Source: Mangrovimicrobium sp033283385
GTDB lineage: Bacteria > Pseudomonadota > Gammaproteobacteria > Pseudomonadales > Halieaceae
Assembly: GCA_033283385.1 (NCBI GenBank)
Contig: JAWMQQ010000001.1
Location: forward strand, 1,488,001-1,552,000
Length of the DNA stretch: 64,000 nucleotides
Reading direction: 5' to 3'
The notes under the pieces are model-generated. The model did no database searches and had not been told where the DNA came from. It saw only the letters and a program-made list of their open reading frames with translations. Made by a program: the position numbers and the translations under genes. This document shows, one piece after another, positions 1 through 8,973 of this stretch (its first letter is position 1; each line of letters opens with the position of its first letter).

Positions 1-345
1 AACTGGAGCATCGCGCTCTGGTTGCACGGTGCGCCCAGGCGCGGGCGGCAGCCCTGCGGATTGCGGGCCCAGCACGTCGACAATGTCTTCCTGTTCGCGA
101 GTACCAGCGCCAGCCTGGACATCAACTCGGTTCACGATGCCTGGATCGTGGCTTCCTGTTACCCGGCCGGCGGCAGTACTGACCTGGTCCGCGTCAATGG
201 CTGGCGGGAGACGCCCTGCAACAATATCGCCTGCAATCTCAAGACCGCTGCGAACCTGCAACTGGTCAACATCTCACAGAGTATTTTCATGGCGCCGGCC
301 TACCAGGCGCCGCCGCCAGAGATTCCAGGAGTGAAGTTCCTGTAG
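1..345 (+). CDS. 3' end of an unidentified gene (start lies before the window)
   Basis: The reading frame is open from the first base and ends at TAG 343-345, so about 114 C-terminal residues are visible. The first in-window start would be a TTG at 22, but continuous coding without a ribosome site suggests the true start is upstream. The visible part has four cysteines (in SCYPAGG, TPCNN, ACNLK and QPCG) and a proline-rich tail (APPPEIPG). It resembles a secreted or surface protein domain rather than an enzyme. I do not recognise the family. Confidence 0.5.
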   Translation, partial: NWSIALWLHGAPRRGRQPCGLRAQHVDNVFLFASTSASLDINSVHDAWIVASCYPAGGSTDLVRVNGWRETPCNNIACNLKTAANLQLVNISQSIFMAPAYQAPPPEIPGVKFL

Positions 346-406
346 CAGTGGGTATGCTATGCCCCGGGGCGGACCCGTGCGGCTCAAAAAAACCCGCGGC
401 TGGTAG

Positions 407-607
407 TCAGTCGGAGTCTTCGCTGATTGAAATCGCATTCGCCGGACACTGGCTGACCGCAGCACGTGCGATCTCTTCCAACTCAGGCGGCACCTCGCTG
501 ACCAGCACGATGCCATAACCGTCATCGTGCAGGTCGAACAGTTCGGAGCTAAGCCCGACGCACACGCCGAAACCGGCGCAGACGTCGGGGTCGATGTGTA
601 CCTTCAT
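407..607 (-). CDS. Small [3Fe-4S]-type ferredoxin, P450 redox partner
   Basis: This is a 66-residue ferredoxin with Cys10, Cys16 (C-x5-C, with Phe in the fourth ligand slot) and Cys54 followed by Pro, the three-cysteine pattern of single-cluster [3Fe-4S] ferredoxins that serve bacterial P450s. It is very acidic, as expected for a carrier that docks on P450. Its ATG overlaps the P450 stop codon by four bases (ATGA), so the two are translationally coupled. The role as electron donor to the adjacent P450 follows from this pairing, which is common in actinobacteria and marine proteobacteria. The ferredoxin reductase is not in the window. Confidence 0.85.
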   Translation of the reverse strand: MKVHIDPDVCAGFGVCVGLSSELFDLHDDGYGIVLVSEVPPELEEIARAAVSQCPANAISISEDSD

Positions 608-1914
608 TGCGCACCCCCCTCGACCGGGTCGAACTCGAGGTTGAGGTGGGTCAGCCCGCGCAGGATGAAGGTGGGCAGGTAGCCGTAGTTGCGTGCGCCT
701 TTGGGGCCGTGGACCGACTCGTCGATACGGATATCGCTGGTGCGATCGAAGATGCGGTTGAGGGCGACCACGGTCTCCGCCCGCGCCAGGGGCGCGCCGG
801 GGCAGGCGTGGCGGCCGCGGCCGAAGGAGACGTTCAGGCGCGAGTTGTCCCGGTCCATCTGGAATTCGTCGGGGTTCGGGAAGCGGCGCGAATCCCGGTT
901 GGCGGCGCTGTTGGCGATGTACAGGAAGCTGCCGGCGGGGATGTCGACACCGGCGACCTGGGTCGGTTTTTTCGCCAGGCGGAAATCGCCCTTGACCGGG
1001 CCCTCCATGCGCAGGCATTCCTCGACGTAGTTCGGGATGAGGTCGCGGTTCTCGCGCAGTTGTTTCTGCAGGTCGGGCCGCTCGCCGAGCATCTGGAAGG
1101 CGTAGCTGATCAGCCGCACCGTGGTTTCCTGGCCGGCCGCGAACAGGTTGGCGGCAATCTTGGCGACATCCAGCGGTTCCGGCGTCGATTTGTCGGGGAA
1201 GGTTGCCCGCGCGAGGCCGGTGAGGACGTCGTTGGAGGGGTTGGCGCGGCGGTCTTCGATGTAGGCAGAGAAGGTCTCGTACAGCCATTCCAGCGGCGAA
1301 TGCTGGACCGAACCATCGGAGCTGCCCGCGGTGCCGCCGGCCTGCTCGTTCTTGAGTAGCTGCTGGCGGAACTTGATACGGTCTTCGGCGGGCACGCCCA
1401 GCAGGTCGGCGACCACCAGCACGGCGAAGGGCTGGGCGAAGTCGTCCATGATCTCGCACTTGCCGCGCTCGATGAAGGTATCGATCTGCTGGTCGGCCAG
1501 CTTCCACATGAAGTCTTCGTTTTCCTTCAGCCGCTTGGGGGTAATCAGTGCCATCAGCAGCGCGCGGTGCCTGGTGTGTTCCGGCGGGTCCATGGTCGGC
1601 AGCTGGTCGCTGAAGGGCGTCTTGTCGCGGTACTCTTCGATCAGCCCGGAAACGTCTTCGTTCTCGTGGCCCTCGAAGGGAATCGGATTGCCCGCGAAGG
1701 GTCCGGTGGTCGACATGCAGGAGGAGAACCGGTCCGGGTCGTTGTAGATCTCCAGCGCCTCGTCGTAGCCGGTGACCATGAAGACACCCTGGTGCGGCTC
1801 ACGCACCACCGGGGATTTATCCCGCAGGTAGTTGAAATACTCGTAGGGATCCTGGATGAACCGGTCGCTGCGGAAGAAATCGTGTGCTTCGAAATCCTGG
1901 GACTTGTCGTCCAT
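604..1914 (-). CDS. Cytochrome P450 monooxygenase
   Basis: A 436-residue soluble bacterial P450. The visible signatures are the I-helix oxygen-activation motif AGQETT (about 260-265), the K-helix ExxR (ECLR, about 299-302) and the haem loop FGRGRHACPG with the axial cysteine at about 371. There is no N-terminal membrane anchor, as in class I systems fed by a ferredoxin. It is the first gene of a two-gene operon with the ferredoxin. Substrate cannot be read from sequence; steroid, terpene or alkane hydroxylation are typical for such P450s, and the nearby TonB receptor and dehydrogenases fit hydrophobic-substrate use, but that is inference. Confidence 0.93.
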   Translation of the reverse strand: MDDKSQDFEAHDFFRSDRFIQDPYEYFNYLRDKSPVVREPHQGVFMVTGYDEALEIYNDPDRFSSCMSTTGPFAGNPIPFEGHENEDVSGLIEEYRDKTPFSDQLPTMDPPEHTRHRALLMALITPKRLKENEDFMWKLADQQIDTFIERGKCEIMDDFAQPFAVLVVADLLGVPAEDRIKFRQQLLKNEQAGGTAGSSDGSVQHSPLEWLYETFSAYIEDRRANPSNDVLTGLARATFPDKSTPEPLDVAKIAANLFAAGQETTVRLISYAFQMLGERPDLQKQLRENRDLIPNYVEECLRMEGPVKGDFRLAKKPTQVAGVDIPAGSFLYIANSAANRDSRRFPNPDEFQMDRDNSRLNVSFGRGRHACPGAPLARAETVVALNRIFDRTSDIRIDESVHGPKGARNYGYLPTFILRGLTHLNLEFDPVEGGAQ

Positions 1915-2160
1915 GCTGGTTCCTTATTATCGGGCTTCGGCTTGTGGCGAAGCGGAGATGGCCAATGGGGGGAGTCCTGCCTAGAGGCTGCATCGAGCGG
2001 CACCTGCCGGTGTTGCTGCCCCCGTGTTTTGAGGCGCCTACTTTATCAGGAGGCGGGGTTTTGATGAAGTATCGAACGACATTGTTGATTATAAATGTCC
2101 TGCCAATAGTTTCAATATATCGAATTATTCCAAGCTGTTCTTGCCGTGGGAAGGCAGGGG

Positions 2161-3135
2161 TCAGGCCGCGCCGAGTGTACGCTGGTAAGCCGCCACCAGC
2201 ACCTCGCTGCCAGCGGATTTACGGTAGGCGTTCTCGCTCAGGTGGCGGCGAAACTTGCGAGCGCCGGGAACACCCTGGTACAGGCCCAGGATGTGGCGGG
2301 TGATGTGGTTGAGCTGGGAGCCGGCGGCGAGTTGGGCCTCCACATAGGGGAGCAGCCGCTCGATGACCTCGTCGCGCGAGTGCGCGAGCTGCTCACCGCC
2401 GAACAGCCGGGAATCTACTTCCGCCAGCATCCAGGGGTTCTGGTAGGCTTCGCGGCCAATCATCACGCCATCCACGTGCCGCAGGTGCGTCTCGCACTCG
2501 TCCAGGCTCTGGATGCCGCCGTTGATGATGATTTCCAGCTGCGGGAATTCGGCTTTCAGGCGGTAGACCCAGTCGTGTTTCAGCGGCGGTATCTCGCGGT
2601 TCTCCTTGGGCGACAGGCCCTGCAGCCAGGCCTTGCGGGCGTGCACGATAAACACCTCGCAGCCGGCCTCGGCGACGCTGCCGACGAAGTGGGTCATCTC
2701 CTCGAAGGACTCCATCTCGTCGATGCCGATCCGGTGCTTCACCGTGACCGGAATATCGCAGGCCTCGCGCATGGCCCGCACGCAGTCGGCCACCAGCTCC
2801 GGGCGCGCCATCAGGCAGGCGCCGAACATGCCCGACTGCACCCGGTCCGAGGGACAGCCGCAGTTCAGGTTGACCTCGTCGTAGCGCCACTGCTGCGCCC
2901 AGCGGGCGCACTGTGCGAGTTCGGCCGGGTTGGAGCCGCCGAGTTGCAGGGCCACCGGGTGCTCCTCCTCGTTATAGTGCAGGAAGCGCTCGCGATCGCC
3001 GTGGATCAATGCCCCGGTCGTGACCATTTCCGTGTAGAGCAGGGCCTCGCGCGTGAGCAGCCGCCAGAAGTACCGGCAGTGGTGGTCACTCCAGTCCATC
3101 ATCGGCGCGATAGAGAATTTGCGGTCGGGTTTCAC
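2161..3135 (-). CDS. dusA: tRNA-dihydrouridine(20/20a) synthase DusA
   Basis: An FMN-dependent reductase converting uridine 20/20a in the tRNA D-loop to dihydrouridine. The protein follows E. coli DusA nearly end to end: SIAPMMDWSDHHCRYF at the N-terminus, LNCGCPSDRVQ with the catalytic cysteine, KHRIGID, HARKAWLQGLSPKENRE, and the FMN phosphate loop GVMIGREAYQNP. The frame is open to 3270, but those codons are non-conserved and overlap the divergent gene at 3260. I chose GTG at 3135, just before the conserved KFSIAPM core, giving 324 residues. Start uncertain by a few codons. Confidence 0.93.
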   Translation of the reverse strand: MKPDRKFSIAPMMDWSDHHCRYFWRLLTREALLYTEMVTTGALIHGDRERFLHYNEEEHPVALQLGGSNPAELAQCARWAQQWRYDEVNLNCGCPSDRVQSGMFGACLMARPELVADCVRAMREACDIPVTVKHRIGIDEMESFEEMTHFVGSVAEAGCEVFIVHARKAWLQGLSPKENREIPPLKHDWVYRLKAEFPQLEIIINGGIQSLDECETHLRHVDGVMIGREAYQNPWMLAEVDSRLFGGEQLAHSRDEVIERLLPYVEAQLAAGSQLNHITRHILGLYQGVPGARKFRRHLSENAYRKSAGSEVLVAAYQRTLGAA

Positions 3136-3259
3136 GGCGTGTATCTGCGGTCGATGGGGTGAGGCGGGGCGGCCCCGCGAAAAATGCGAATGGTAACGTT
3201 GGCGGCGGGCTTGTGCCAGCGTGCCGGGGCATGATGATATAGCCTCGTACCGAATCGAC

Positions 3260-3604
3260 ATGGCTAACATGCGGAAACTCTGTGAATCCTCCAGTCTGCT
3301 GGACCTGCAACTCGTGGCTGACTACCTGCAGAGTGAGAAGGTCCCGGTAGAGATTCTCAACGAACACCAGGGTGGGAGCCCGGTGGTGCCGCACTGGGGC
3401 CTGTCGGTATGGGCGGAACTCTGGGTGCGCAACGACACCCAGTTTGAACGGGCAAAACTGCTTCTCGAACAGTATCGCGCGCAGCGCGACCAGCCTCCGG
3501 GTAGCGAGTGGGCATGCCCGAATTGCGGCGAGTACAATCCCGGGAATTTCGAAACCTGCTGGCATTGCGCCCGGGCACGCCAGGAAGAGGAGACTGAAGC
3601 ATGA
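3260..3604 (+). CDS. DUF2007-type protein with C-terminal zinc ribbon
   Basis: About 114 residues. The N-terminal half (RKLCESSSLLDLQLVADYLQ, with a conserved Leu-Asn-Glu and a W-x-E-LWV strand) matches the DUF2007 'putative signal transducing' fold. The C-terminus carries CPNCGEYNP...CWHC, a four-cysteine zinc ribbon. ATG 3260 or 3269 could be the start; a 13-codon in-frame extension upstream overlaps dusA and is not credible. It overlaps the next gene by ATGA, so it opens a run of four tightly packed small genes. Function unknown. Confidence 0.8.
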   Translation: MANMRKLCESSSLLDLQLVADYLQSEKVPVEILNEHQGGSPVVPHWGLSVWAELWVRNDTQFERAKLLLEQYRAQRDQPPGSEWACPNCGEYNPGNFETCWHCARARQEEETEA

Positions 3605-3984
3605 TTTACCAGGGCAGTTGCCATTGTGGCGCCGTCAGGTTTGAAGTCGAGGCGCCGGAGCATCTGGAGGCAGACAATTGCAACTGCTCGATCTGCGCCA
3701 AAGCGGGCTTCCTGCACCTGATCGTGCCGCTCTCCCGCTTCCGCCTGCTTGCCGGCGAGGAGAGCCTCACCACCTACACTTTCAACACCGGCGTGGCAAA
3801 ACACACGTTCTGCAGTACCTGCGGCGTAAAACCTTTCTACACGCCGCGCTCCAACCCGGATGGGATCGACGTCAACGTGCGCTGCCTGGATACCCGGCCG
3901 GCCTCGCTGACCGTCATCGATTTCGACGGGCAGAACTGGGAGCAGAACGCGGATAGCCTTGCTCACAAGAGCAAGGAGGAGTAG
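3601..3984 (+). CDS. GFA / CENP-V family zinc protein
   Basis: A 127-residue single-domain protein of the glutathione-dependent formaldehyde-activating (Gfa-like) fold. The zinc ligands are visible in order: CHCGAVRFEV (about 7-16), CNCSICAKAG (about 27-36) and FCSTCGVKPF with the family's R-S-N-P-D-G follow-on. Many members are not formaldehyde enzymes, so the catalytic role is open. It overlaps the DUF2007 gene by four bases and is followed after two bases by the acetyltransferase. Confidence 0.88.
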   Translation: MIYQGSCHCGAVRFEVEAPEHLEADNCNCSICAKAGFLHLIVPLSRFRLLAGEESLTTYTFNTGVAKHTFCSTCGVKPFYTPRSNPDGIDVNVRCLDTRPASLTVIDFDGQNWEQNADSLAHKSKEE

Positions 3985-3986
3985 CG

Positions 3987-4442
3987 GTGTCTTCCGTCTG
4001 CGAGGAGAGCATCGTCTACCGCGAAATGCAGTTGGGCGACTACGACGATATCGTGCGCCTCTGGCGGCTCTCGGCCGGGGTGAAACTGCGCGGTGCCGAT
4101 TCGCGCGACGGTATCGGGAAATACCTGCTGCGCAATCCGGGCATGAGCTTTATCGCGGAGGATGGCGTGGGGCTGGTGGGCACCGTGATGGGCGGCCACG
4201 ACGGCAAGCGCGGTTATATCCAGCACCTGGCCACGCGCTCGGACCGGCGGCAATCCGGCGTGGCGACCCGGCTGCTGGCCCTGTGCCTGGACGCGCTGGC
4301 GGAGGAGGGGATTCTCAAGTCGCACATCATGGTGCTGGCGGGGAACGAAGACGGCAAGCAGTTCTGGCTGAACCGCGGCTGGTATGAGCGCGACGACATC
4401 GAGATGATGTCCTTCATCAATAGCGACGACGCGGAAGTATGA
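3987..4442 (+). CDS. GNAT-family N-acetyltransferase
   Basis: A 151-residue acetyl-CoA-dependent acetyltransferase starting at GTG 3987. It shows the GNAT architecture: VYREMQLGDYDDIVRLW at strand 1, the long strand GYIQHLATRSDRRQSGVATRLL containing the acetyl-CoA R/Q-x-x-G-x-A loop, and the terminal KQFWLNRGWYERDD motif. The substrate is unknown. It ends overlapping the next gene by ATGA, consistent with one transcript through 3260-4759. Confidence 0.9.
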   Translation: MSSVCEESIVYREMQLGDYDDIVRLWRLSAGVKLRGADSRDGIGKYLLRNPGMSFIAEDGVGLVGTVMGGHDGKRGYIQHLATRSDRRQSGVATRLLALCLDALAEEGILKSHIMVLAGNEDGKQFWLNRGWYERDDIEMMSFINSDDAEV

Positions 4443-4759
4443 GCGCCGGCGACCTGTTCGCGGCAATCCCGGCGCAACTGCAGGAGGAGTTGTTCGAGGA
4501 CATCCTGGCGGGGGAGTCGGTGCGCATCGAGCGCATTGTCTCCCGCGGGCACACCTCGCCGGCCAGCGGCTGGTACGACCAGGCGGAGAACGAGTGGGTG
4601 CTGGTACTGCGCGGCGCCGGGCGCATCGAGTTCGAGGACGGGGAGGTGGTAACGCTCGCGCCGGGGCAGTACATCGACATCAGGGCCCACCGCAGGCACC
4701 GGGTGAGCTGGACCGATCCCGAATCCGCCACGCTCTGGCTGGCCGTGTTCTATAAATAA
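4439..4759 (+). CDS. Small cupin-domain protein
   Basis: A 106-residue single cupin. ENEWVLVLRGAGRIEFEDGEV corresponds to cupin motif 1 and the APGQYIDIRAHRRHRVSW segment to the strand-turn-histidine motif 2. Proteins with this pattern are usually described as cupin-domain proteins with a metal-binding histidine near the end. It is the last gene of the 3260-4759 string (ATGA overlap with the acetyltransferase). Ligand unknown. Confidence 0.85.
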   Translation: MSAGDLFAAIPAQLQEELFEDILAGESVRIERIVSRGHTSPASGWYDQAENEWVLVLRGAGRIEFEDGEVVTLAPGQYIDIRAHRRHRVSWTDPESATLWLAVFYK

Positions 4760-4813
4760 GGGTATTACGCCATCGGCCAGCGGTCATGGCGCCAGCGGCA
4801 ACAGGAGCCAGAC

Positions 4814-5533
4814 ATGTCATCCAACAGCAAGGACAGTGCGTTTATCCTCGGCGTCTTCATCTGTCTCGGCCTCGCGGCGCTGGGCTACCTGCTCGGCAAG
4901 TCCGCCATCGAATTCAAGCAGTACGAGCGAAGCGTGACGGTGAAGGGCCTGTCCGAGCGGGACTTCGACGCCGACGTGGTCATCTGGCCGATCCAGTTCA
5001 CCGCCGCCGGCAACGACCTCGGCGAGCTGTACGGCGCCATCGAGGACAGCGCCACGCGGATCAAGGCATTCCTGGCCGAGCGCGGCATCGATCCCGGGGA
5101 GATCACCGTCGCGGCGCCGGCGATAACCGACAAGTCCGCCCAGCAATACGGCAACAACGACCGGGCGGAATTTCGCTACGTGGCCACGCAGACGGTGACC
5201 GTCTACTCGAAGGCGATCGACCAGGTGCGCAGGGCCATGGGCGGCCTGTCGGATCTCGGCAAGCAGGGCATCGCCTTCACAGGTGGCAACTACCAGGGGC
5301 AGACGGAGTACCTGTTCACCCGGCTCAACGAGGTGAAACCGGCGATGATCGAGGAGGCGACCAACAACGCCCGCGCGGTGGCGGAGAAATTCGCCGCGGA
5401 CTCCCACAGCAAACTGGGCAAGATCAAGCAGGCCTCACAGGGCCAGTTCAGCATCAGCGACCGCGACCGCAACAACCCGCACATCAAGAAAGTGCGGGTG
5501 GTCTCCACCGTGGAGTACTACCTCTCCGACTGA
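4814..5533 (+). CDS. SIMPL-domain (DUF541) periplasmic protein
   Basis: A 239-residue protein with one N-terminal membrane segment (FILGVFICLGLAALGYLLG, about 10-28) and then a SIMPL/DUF541 domain: SVTVKGLSERDFDADVVIWPI, then repeated alpha-beta units and a C-terminal VRVVSTVEYYL strand. The segment probably anchors it in the inner membrane facing the periplasm. Family members assemble into oligomers and have been linked to oxidative-stress and envelope functions, without a firm biochemical role. Good ribosome site GGAGCC just before ATG 4814. Confidence 0.88.
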   Translation: MSSNSKDSAFILGVFICLGLAALGYLLGKSAIEFKQYERSVTVKGLSERDFDADVVIWPIQFTAAGNDLGELYGAIEDSATRIKAFLAERGIDPGEITVAAPAITDKSAQQYGNNDRAEFRYVATQTVTVYSKAIDQVRRAMGGLSDLGKQGIAFTGGNYQGQTEYLFTRLNEVKPAMIEEATNNARAVAEKFAADSHSKLGKIKQASQGQFSISDRDRNNPHIKKVRVVSTVEYYLSD

Positions 5534-5541
5534 ACTCCCGC

Positions 5542-6129
5542 TCAGTCGAAACCCTCGGTCACCAGGGGGTTGATCACCGCCCGGTCGAAGATTTGCGCCA
5601 CTTCCTCCACCGGCATCGGATCCGGCTGTCGCAGCCACCAGATCAGCACTTCGATGATCATGCTGGTGCTCAGGGCCCTGCGCAGGTCCTGCGGTATGAA
5701 GTGCGTGGCGGGTTTCCAGTGGGCGGCGATCTCCCGGGTGATTTCCAGCAGTGCATCGCGCATCGCCGCCGCGGCCCCCCCGGTCAGCAGGGTAGACCAC
5801 AGGCTCCAGTGCTGGTGCACGTACTGGCAGAACACCAGGCTCGCCGCCGCCGAATCCGTGGTGCCCAGCGCCTGCAGGGATAATTCCACCAGCCGGTCGA
5901 TCTCCGCGGCCGCGATATCGTCCAGCAGTTCCTCCTTGCCGCTGTAGTGCCGGTAGAAGGTGGCATGGCCGACGCCGGCCTCGCTGGCGATGCGGCGAAT
6001 CGACAGGTCCTCCAGCGCATGCTGCTCCAGCAGGCGGAGCAGGGCGGCGCGCAGGGCCTCCCGCGAACGCAGGGCACGGGCGTCGGTGGGCGCGGTATCG
6101 GTGGTTCCGGCGGCGGTAGGGTGGGTCAT
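5542..6129 (-). CDS. TetR-family transcriptional regulator, divergent from a TonB receptor
   Basis: The helix-turn-helix is clear near the N-terminus: LEDLSIRRIASEAGVGHATFYRHYSGKEELL, typical TetR spacing. The ligand-binding half is helical with many tryptophans, consistent with a hydrophobic effector. The frame can be extended to an ATG at 6198, but that codon lies inside the 27-bp palindrome expected to be the operator. ATG 6129 (195 residues), preceded by GGGAAG, is the better start. Divergent placement against the TonB receptor suggests it represses both that gene and itself. Confidence 0.88.
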   Translation of the reverse strand: MTHPTAAGTTDTAPTDARALRSREALRAALLRLLEQHALEDLSIRRIASEAGVGHATFYRHYSGKEELLDDIAAAEIDRLVELSLQALGTTDSAAASLVFCQYVHQHWSLWSTLLTGGAAAAMRDALLEITREIAAHWKPATHFIPQDLRRALSTSMIIEVLIWWLRQPDPMPVEEVAQIFDRAVINPLVTEGFD

Positions 6130-6185
6130 CGGCTTCCCGTGGTGGCCTGGTCGGTTGACATTTTGTGAGAGCCGGTGTCTCATGG

Positions 6186-6212
6186 CGCTCTGATACACAG
6201 TGTATCAGAGCG
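6186..6212. promoter_or_regulatory. 27-bp perfect palindrome, probable TetR operator
   Basis: Arms CGCTCTGATACAC (6186-6198) and GTGTATCAGAGCG (6200-6212) are exact reverse complements around a single A. It sits between the divergent tetR gene and the TonB receptor, 57 bp from tetR ATG 6129 and 48 bp from the receptor start at 6260. Size and symmetry fit a TetR dimer or dimer-of-dimers site. Confidence 0.8.
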
Positions 6213-6259
6213 ATGTGACTGACCGCCAATAAACATAAAAGCATAGGGAGGTGACTTTG

Positions 6260-8863
6260 GTGAAGGAGCCGTATCCGGGGGGCCGCCCCCGCAACGAAGA
6301 AGGCCGGGGTAGGGAAGCCCGCAATTCCAAATTACAGCCAGGGCGGCTGTGGCAGGCAGTGGCGCTGGCCGGGCTGGCCTCGCTGGGCCAGTGGCCGCAA
6401 CCGGCGCAGGCGCAAAACTCGCCGGCGATGCTGGAGGAGGTCGTGGTGACCGCCCGGCGCCGGGAAGAGGCACTGCAGGATATCCCCATCGCGGTAACGG
6501 CGCTCAGCGCGGACTTCCTGCGCGAGCAGAACATCACCCAACTGGAGGACCTCGGCACCCACGTGCCGGCCATGCGTATCTCCGACAACGGCATCAGCTC
6601 CAACGCGCCCATCGTGACCCTGCGCGGGCAGCGTCCCTCGGAAGTGTTGCTGACGCTGGACCCGGCGGTACCGCTGTATTTTGCCGAGGTGGTGCTCACC
6701 CCGACCTTCGGCACCAACCTCGCGATGTACGACCTGGCCAACGTGCAGGTGCTCAAGGGACCGCAGGGGACCCTCTTCGGCCGCAACAGCACCGGCGGCG
6801 CTATCCTGTTCACGCCCAGGACCCCGGGCAGCGAATTCGGCGGCTACCTGCAGGCGCGTGTCGGCAACTACGACCTGCTGCACCTGGAGGGCGCGGTCGA
6901 CCTGCCGGTTAACGACAGCCTGGGCTTCCGCCTGGCCGGTCGCAGCATCGACCGCGACGGCTACCAGAGCAACGTGGCCGACAACGCGCTGGCCTGCAAG
7001 AACTGCCTGGCCAGCGAGGATTCGCAGGCGGTGCGGCTGAGCATTGAATTCAGCCCGACAGATTCGCTGAGCAACCTGACCACCCTGGCTTACGACGAGA
7101 ACCGGGCCGCGGCCCGCATCAACGCCGTGCAGGCCTGGGTCAGTTCGACCACGGACCCGGAAAAGAACTTCATTCCCTACACCGCAAACCTGGTCTTCAA
7201 TGGCGGATTCGCGGAGCTGCTGCCGATTCCCGGCCTGCCCACGGGCAAGGATATAGACGCCGCGGTCGCACGGCAGCAACACCGCAGCTGGCAGGACGTG
7301 GAAACCGACCTGAACCCGCAGGAAAACGTGCGCAACTGGTTCGCCGCCAACGCTACTGACTGGGAAATCACCGACAATCATACGCTGCGCAACATCTTCG
7401 GTTATCGCAAGCTGGACATGAACTACACCCAGGATGCCGACGATATTGCGCTGCCGATATTCGGCGCGGTCACCTCGACGACCGAGTGGATTACGCCGAA
7501 CCCGACGCCGCAGCAGGTGGATAGCGAGCAGTACAGCGAGGAACTGCAACTCCTCAGCACCGCCTTCGACGGCAAGCTGGAGTGGATGGTCGGCGCTTAC
7601 TGGATGCGCATGAAGGGCTCGGACCGACAGATCTCCATGCTGGTGGGCGCCAACCCGGACTGGCCGGCGGGTCCTGCGCCGATTGCCGCGATCCAGCCGC
7701 TGTACAACATCGCCCAAAACGGCTTCCTGTTCCTCAATCCCAATATCGACGTGGTCAACGAGGCCTACGCGGTATTCGGTGAGGGCACCTACCAGTTTAA
7801 CGACAACTGGGCGCTGACCTTCGGCGCGCGGCAGACCTGGGACTCCCGCGAACTCACCACCAAGGCATTCCGCTTCGATCCCGAGGTGGCGGTCGCCCTG
7901 ATCTGTGACGTTAAGGACAGGAACAACCAGCGCCTGCCCGACGACGCCTGCTCGCGCACCGTACAGAAAGACTTCTCCGAGCCCACCTGGCGGGCATCGG
8001 TGTCCTGGACGCCGAGCCTCGATCACCTGGTCTACGGAGGCGTCTCCACCGGCTACCGCGCAGGCGGCTTCAACGGGCGCGGCACCGACAACTTCACGCT
8101 CAAGCCCTACGACCCGGAGACGGTCATCACCTACGAGGTGGGTTACAAGGGCGACTGGCAGCTCGGTGGGCTGGGCAGCCTGCGCTCCAACATCGCCGTC
8201 TACCTGCAGGATTACAAGGATATCCAGAAAACCCAGGACTTTACCGTCGACGGCGCCTACGGCACAGCGGTGGTCAACGCGGCCAAGGCGCAGATCCAGG
8301 GCGCAGAAGTCGAAATGTCCTACGCGGTAAATGCGTACGTTCGCCTGTCCCTGGGCTACGCCTGGGTCGACCCCGGCTACGACGACTGGATCCTGGAAAC
8401 CGGCGCGAGCACCGACGAGAACGGCAACACCGTCGCTGAGCTGTACGACAACTCCGGCGCGCCCTTCGTCTACATCCCGGAACAGCAGGTGACCGGCGAG
8501 TTGCGCCTGACAGCACCCCTGGACCCGAAGTTCGGCAGCGTCTCCCTGGTGACCTCCTGGTACTGGCAGGACAAGATGTACACCAACGACGAGGCGAAGC
8601 GCTGGCCCGGCTTCGGCTGGTCCGCGGCCGATCTCGCAGAGGTGCAGGCCACCGAAAAGGCCGACGCCTACACGGTGTGGAACCTGCGGCTGGACTGGCT
8701 CGACCTGATGGCCTCGGGTCTGGATCTCGCGGTGTACGTCGACAACCTGGCCGACGAGGACTACCTGGTCGGCGGCAAGAGCGTACCGGAGCAACTCGGC
8801 TGGGTGGACGCTACCTACGGTCCGCCGCGCACCTACGGCGCATCGTTGCGCTATAACTTTTAA
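6260..8863 (+). CDS. TonB-dependent outer-membrane receptor
   Basis: An 867-residue receptor. A leader with Arg/Lys-rich start and a hydrophobic AVALAGLASLG stretch ends in AQA. The TonB box region EEVVVTARRR follows, then the plug (IPIAVTALSADFL...; VQVLKGPQGTLFGRNSTGGAI) and a large beta-barrel ending in the terminal aromatic ASLRYNF. The GPQGTLFGRN class is the large receptor group used by marine bacteria for diverse hydrophobic or siderophore ligands. The ribosome site GGGAGGTGA (6246-6254) points to GTG 6260, not the GTG at 6251 that it overlaps. Control by the adjacent TetR protein is likely. Ligand unknown. Confidence 0.93.
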   Translation: MKEPYPGGRPRNEEGRGREARNSKLQPGRLWQAVALAGLASLGQWPQPAQAQNSPAMLEEVVVTARRREEALQDIPIAVTALSADFLREQNITQLEDLGTHVPAMRISDNGISSNAPIVTLRGQRPSEVLLTLDPAVPLYFAEVVLTPTFGTNLAMYDLANVQVLKGPQGTLFGRNSTGGAILFTPRTPGSEFGGYLQARVGNYDLLHLEGAVDLPVNDSLGFRLAGRSIDRDGYQSNVADNALACKNCLASEDSQAVRLSIEFSPTDSLSNLTTLAYDENRAAARINAVQAWVSSTTDPEKNFIPYTANLVFNGGFAELLPIPGLPTGKDIDAAVARQQHRSWQDVETDLNPQENVRNWFAANATDWEITDNHTLRNIFGYRKLDMNYTQDADDIALPIFGAVTSTTEWITPNPTPQQVDSEQYSEELQLLSTAFDGKLEWMVGAYWMRMKGSDRQISMLVGANPDWPAGPAPIAAIQPLYNIAQNGFLFLNPNIDVVNEAYAVFGEGTYQFNDNWALTFGARQTWDSRELTTKAFRFDPEVAVALICDVKDRNNQRLPDDACSRTVQKDFSEPTWRASVSWTPSLDHLVYGGVSTGYRAGGFNGRGTDNFTLKPYDPETVITYEVGYKGDWQLGGLGSLRSNIAVYLQDYKDIQKTQDFTVDGAYGTAVVNAAKAQIQGAEVEMSYAVNAYVRLSLGYAWVDPGYDDWILETGASTDENGNTVAELYDNSGAPFVYIPEQQVTGELRLTAPLDPKFGSVSLVTSWYWQDKMYTNDEAKRWPGFGWSAADLAEVQATEKADAYTVWNLRLDWLDLMASGLDLAVYVDNLADEDYLVGGKSVPEQLGWVDATYGPPRTYGASLRYNF

Positions 8864-8888
8864 CCGTCGGCGCGCGATGACTTGAACT

Positions 8889-8946
8889 GTAGGAGCGCGC
8901 TATGCGCGCGATCGCCCCGGTCCGCGCTCGGGCGAAGCGGGCTCCT
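8889..8946 (+). repeat. REP-like palindromic element, copy 1
   Basis: Begins GTAGGAGCGCGCTATGCGCG and ends GGCTCCT, so its ends are complementary (AGGAGC/GCTCCT) and the inside contains the GCGCGC hairpin. Related copies are at 42366 and 55857. The form resembles REP elements of pseudomonads. It lies 25 bp after the TonB receptor stop codon. Confidence 0.75.
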
Positions 8947-8973
8947 GAAACGCACCTGAAGAGGAGTTGTGCC

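Noticed and set aside
6332..8794. 820-residue open frame on the minus strand
   Set aside because: Antisense to the TonB receptor; low-complexity H/G/V/R composition.
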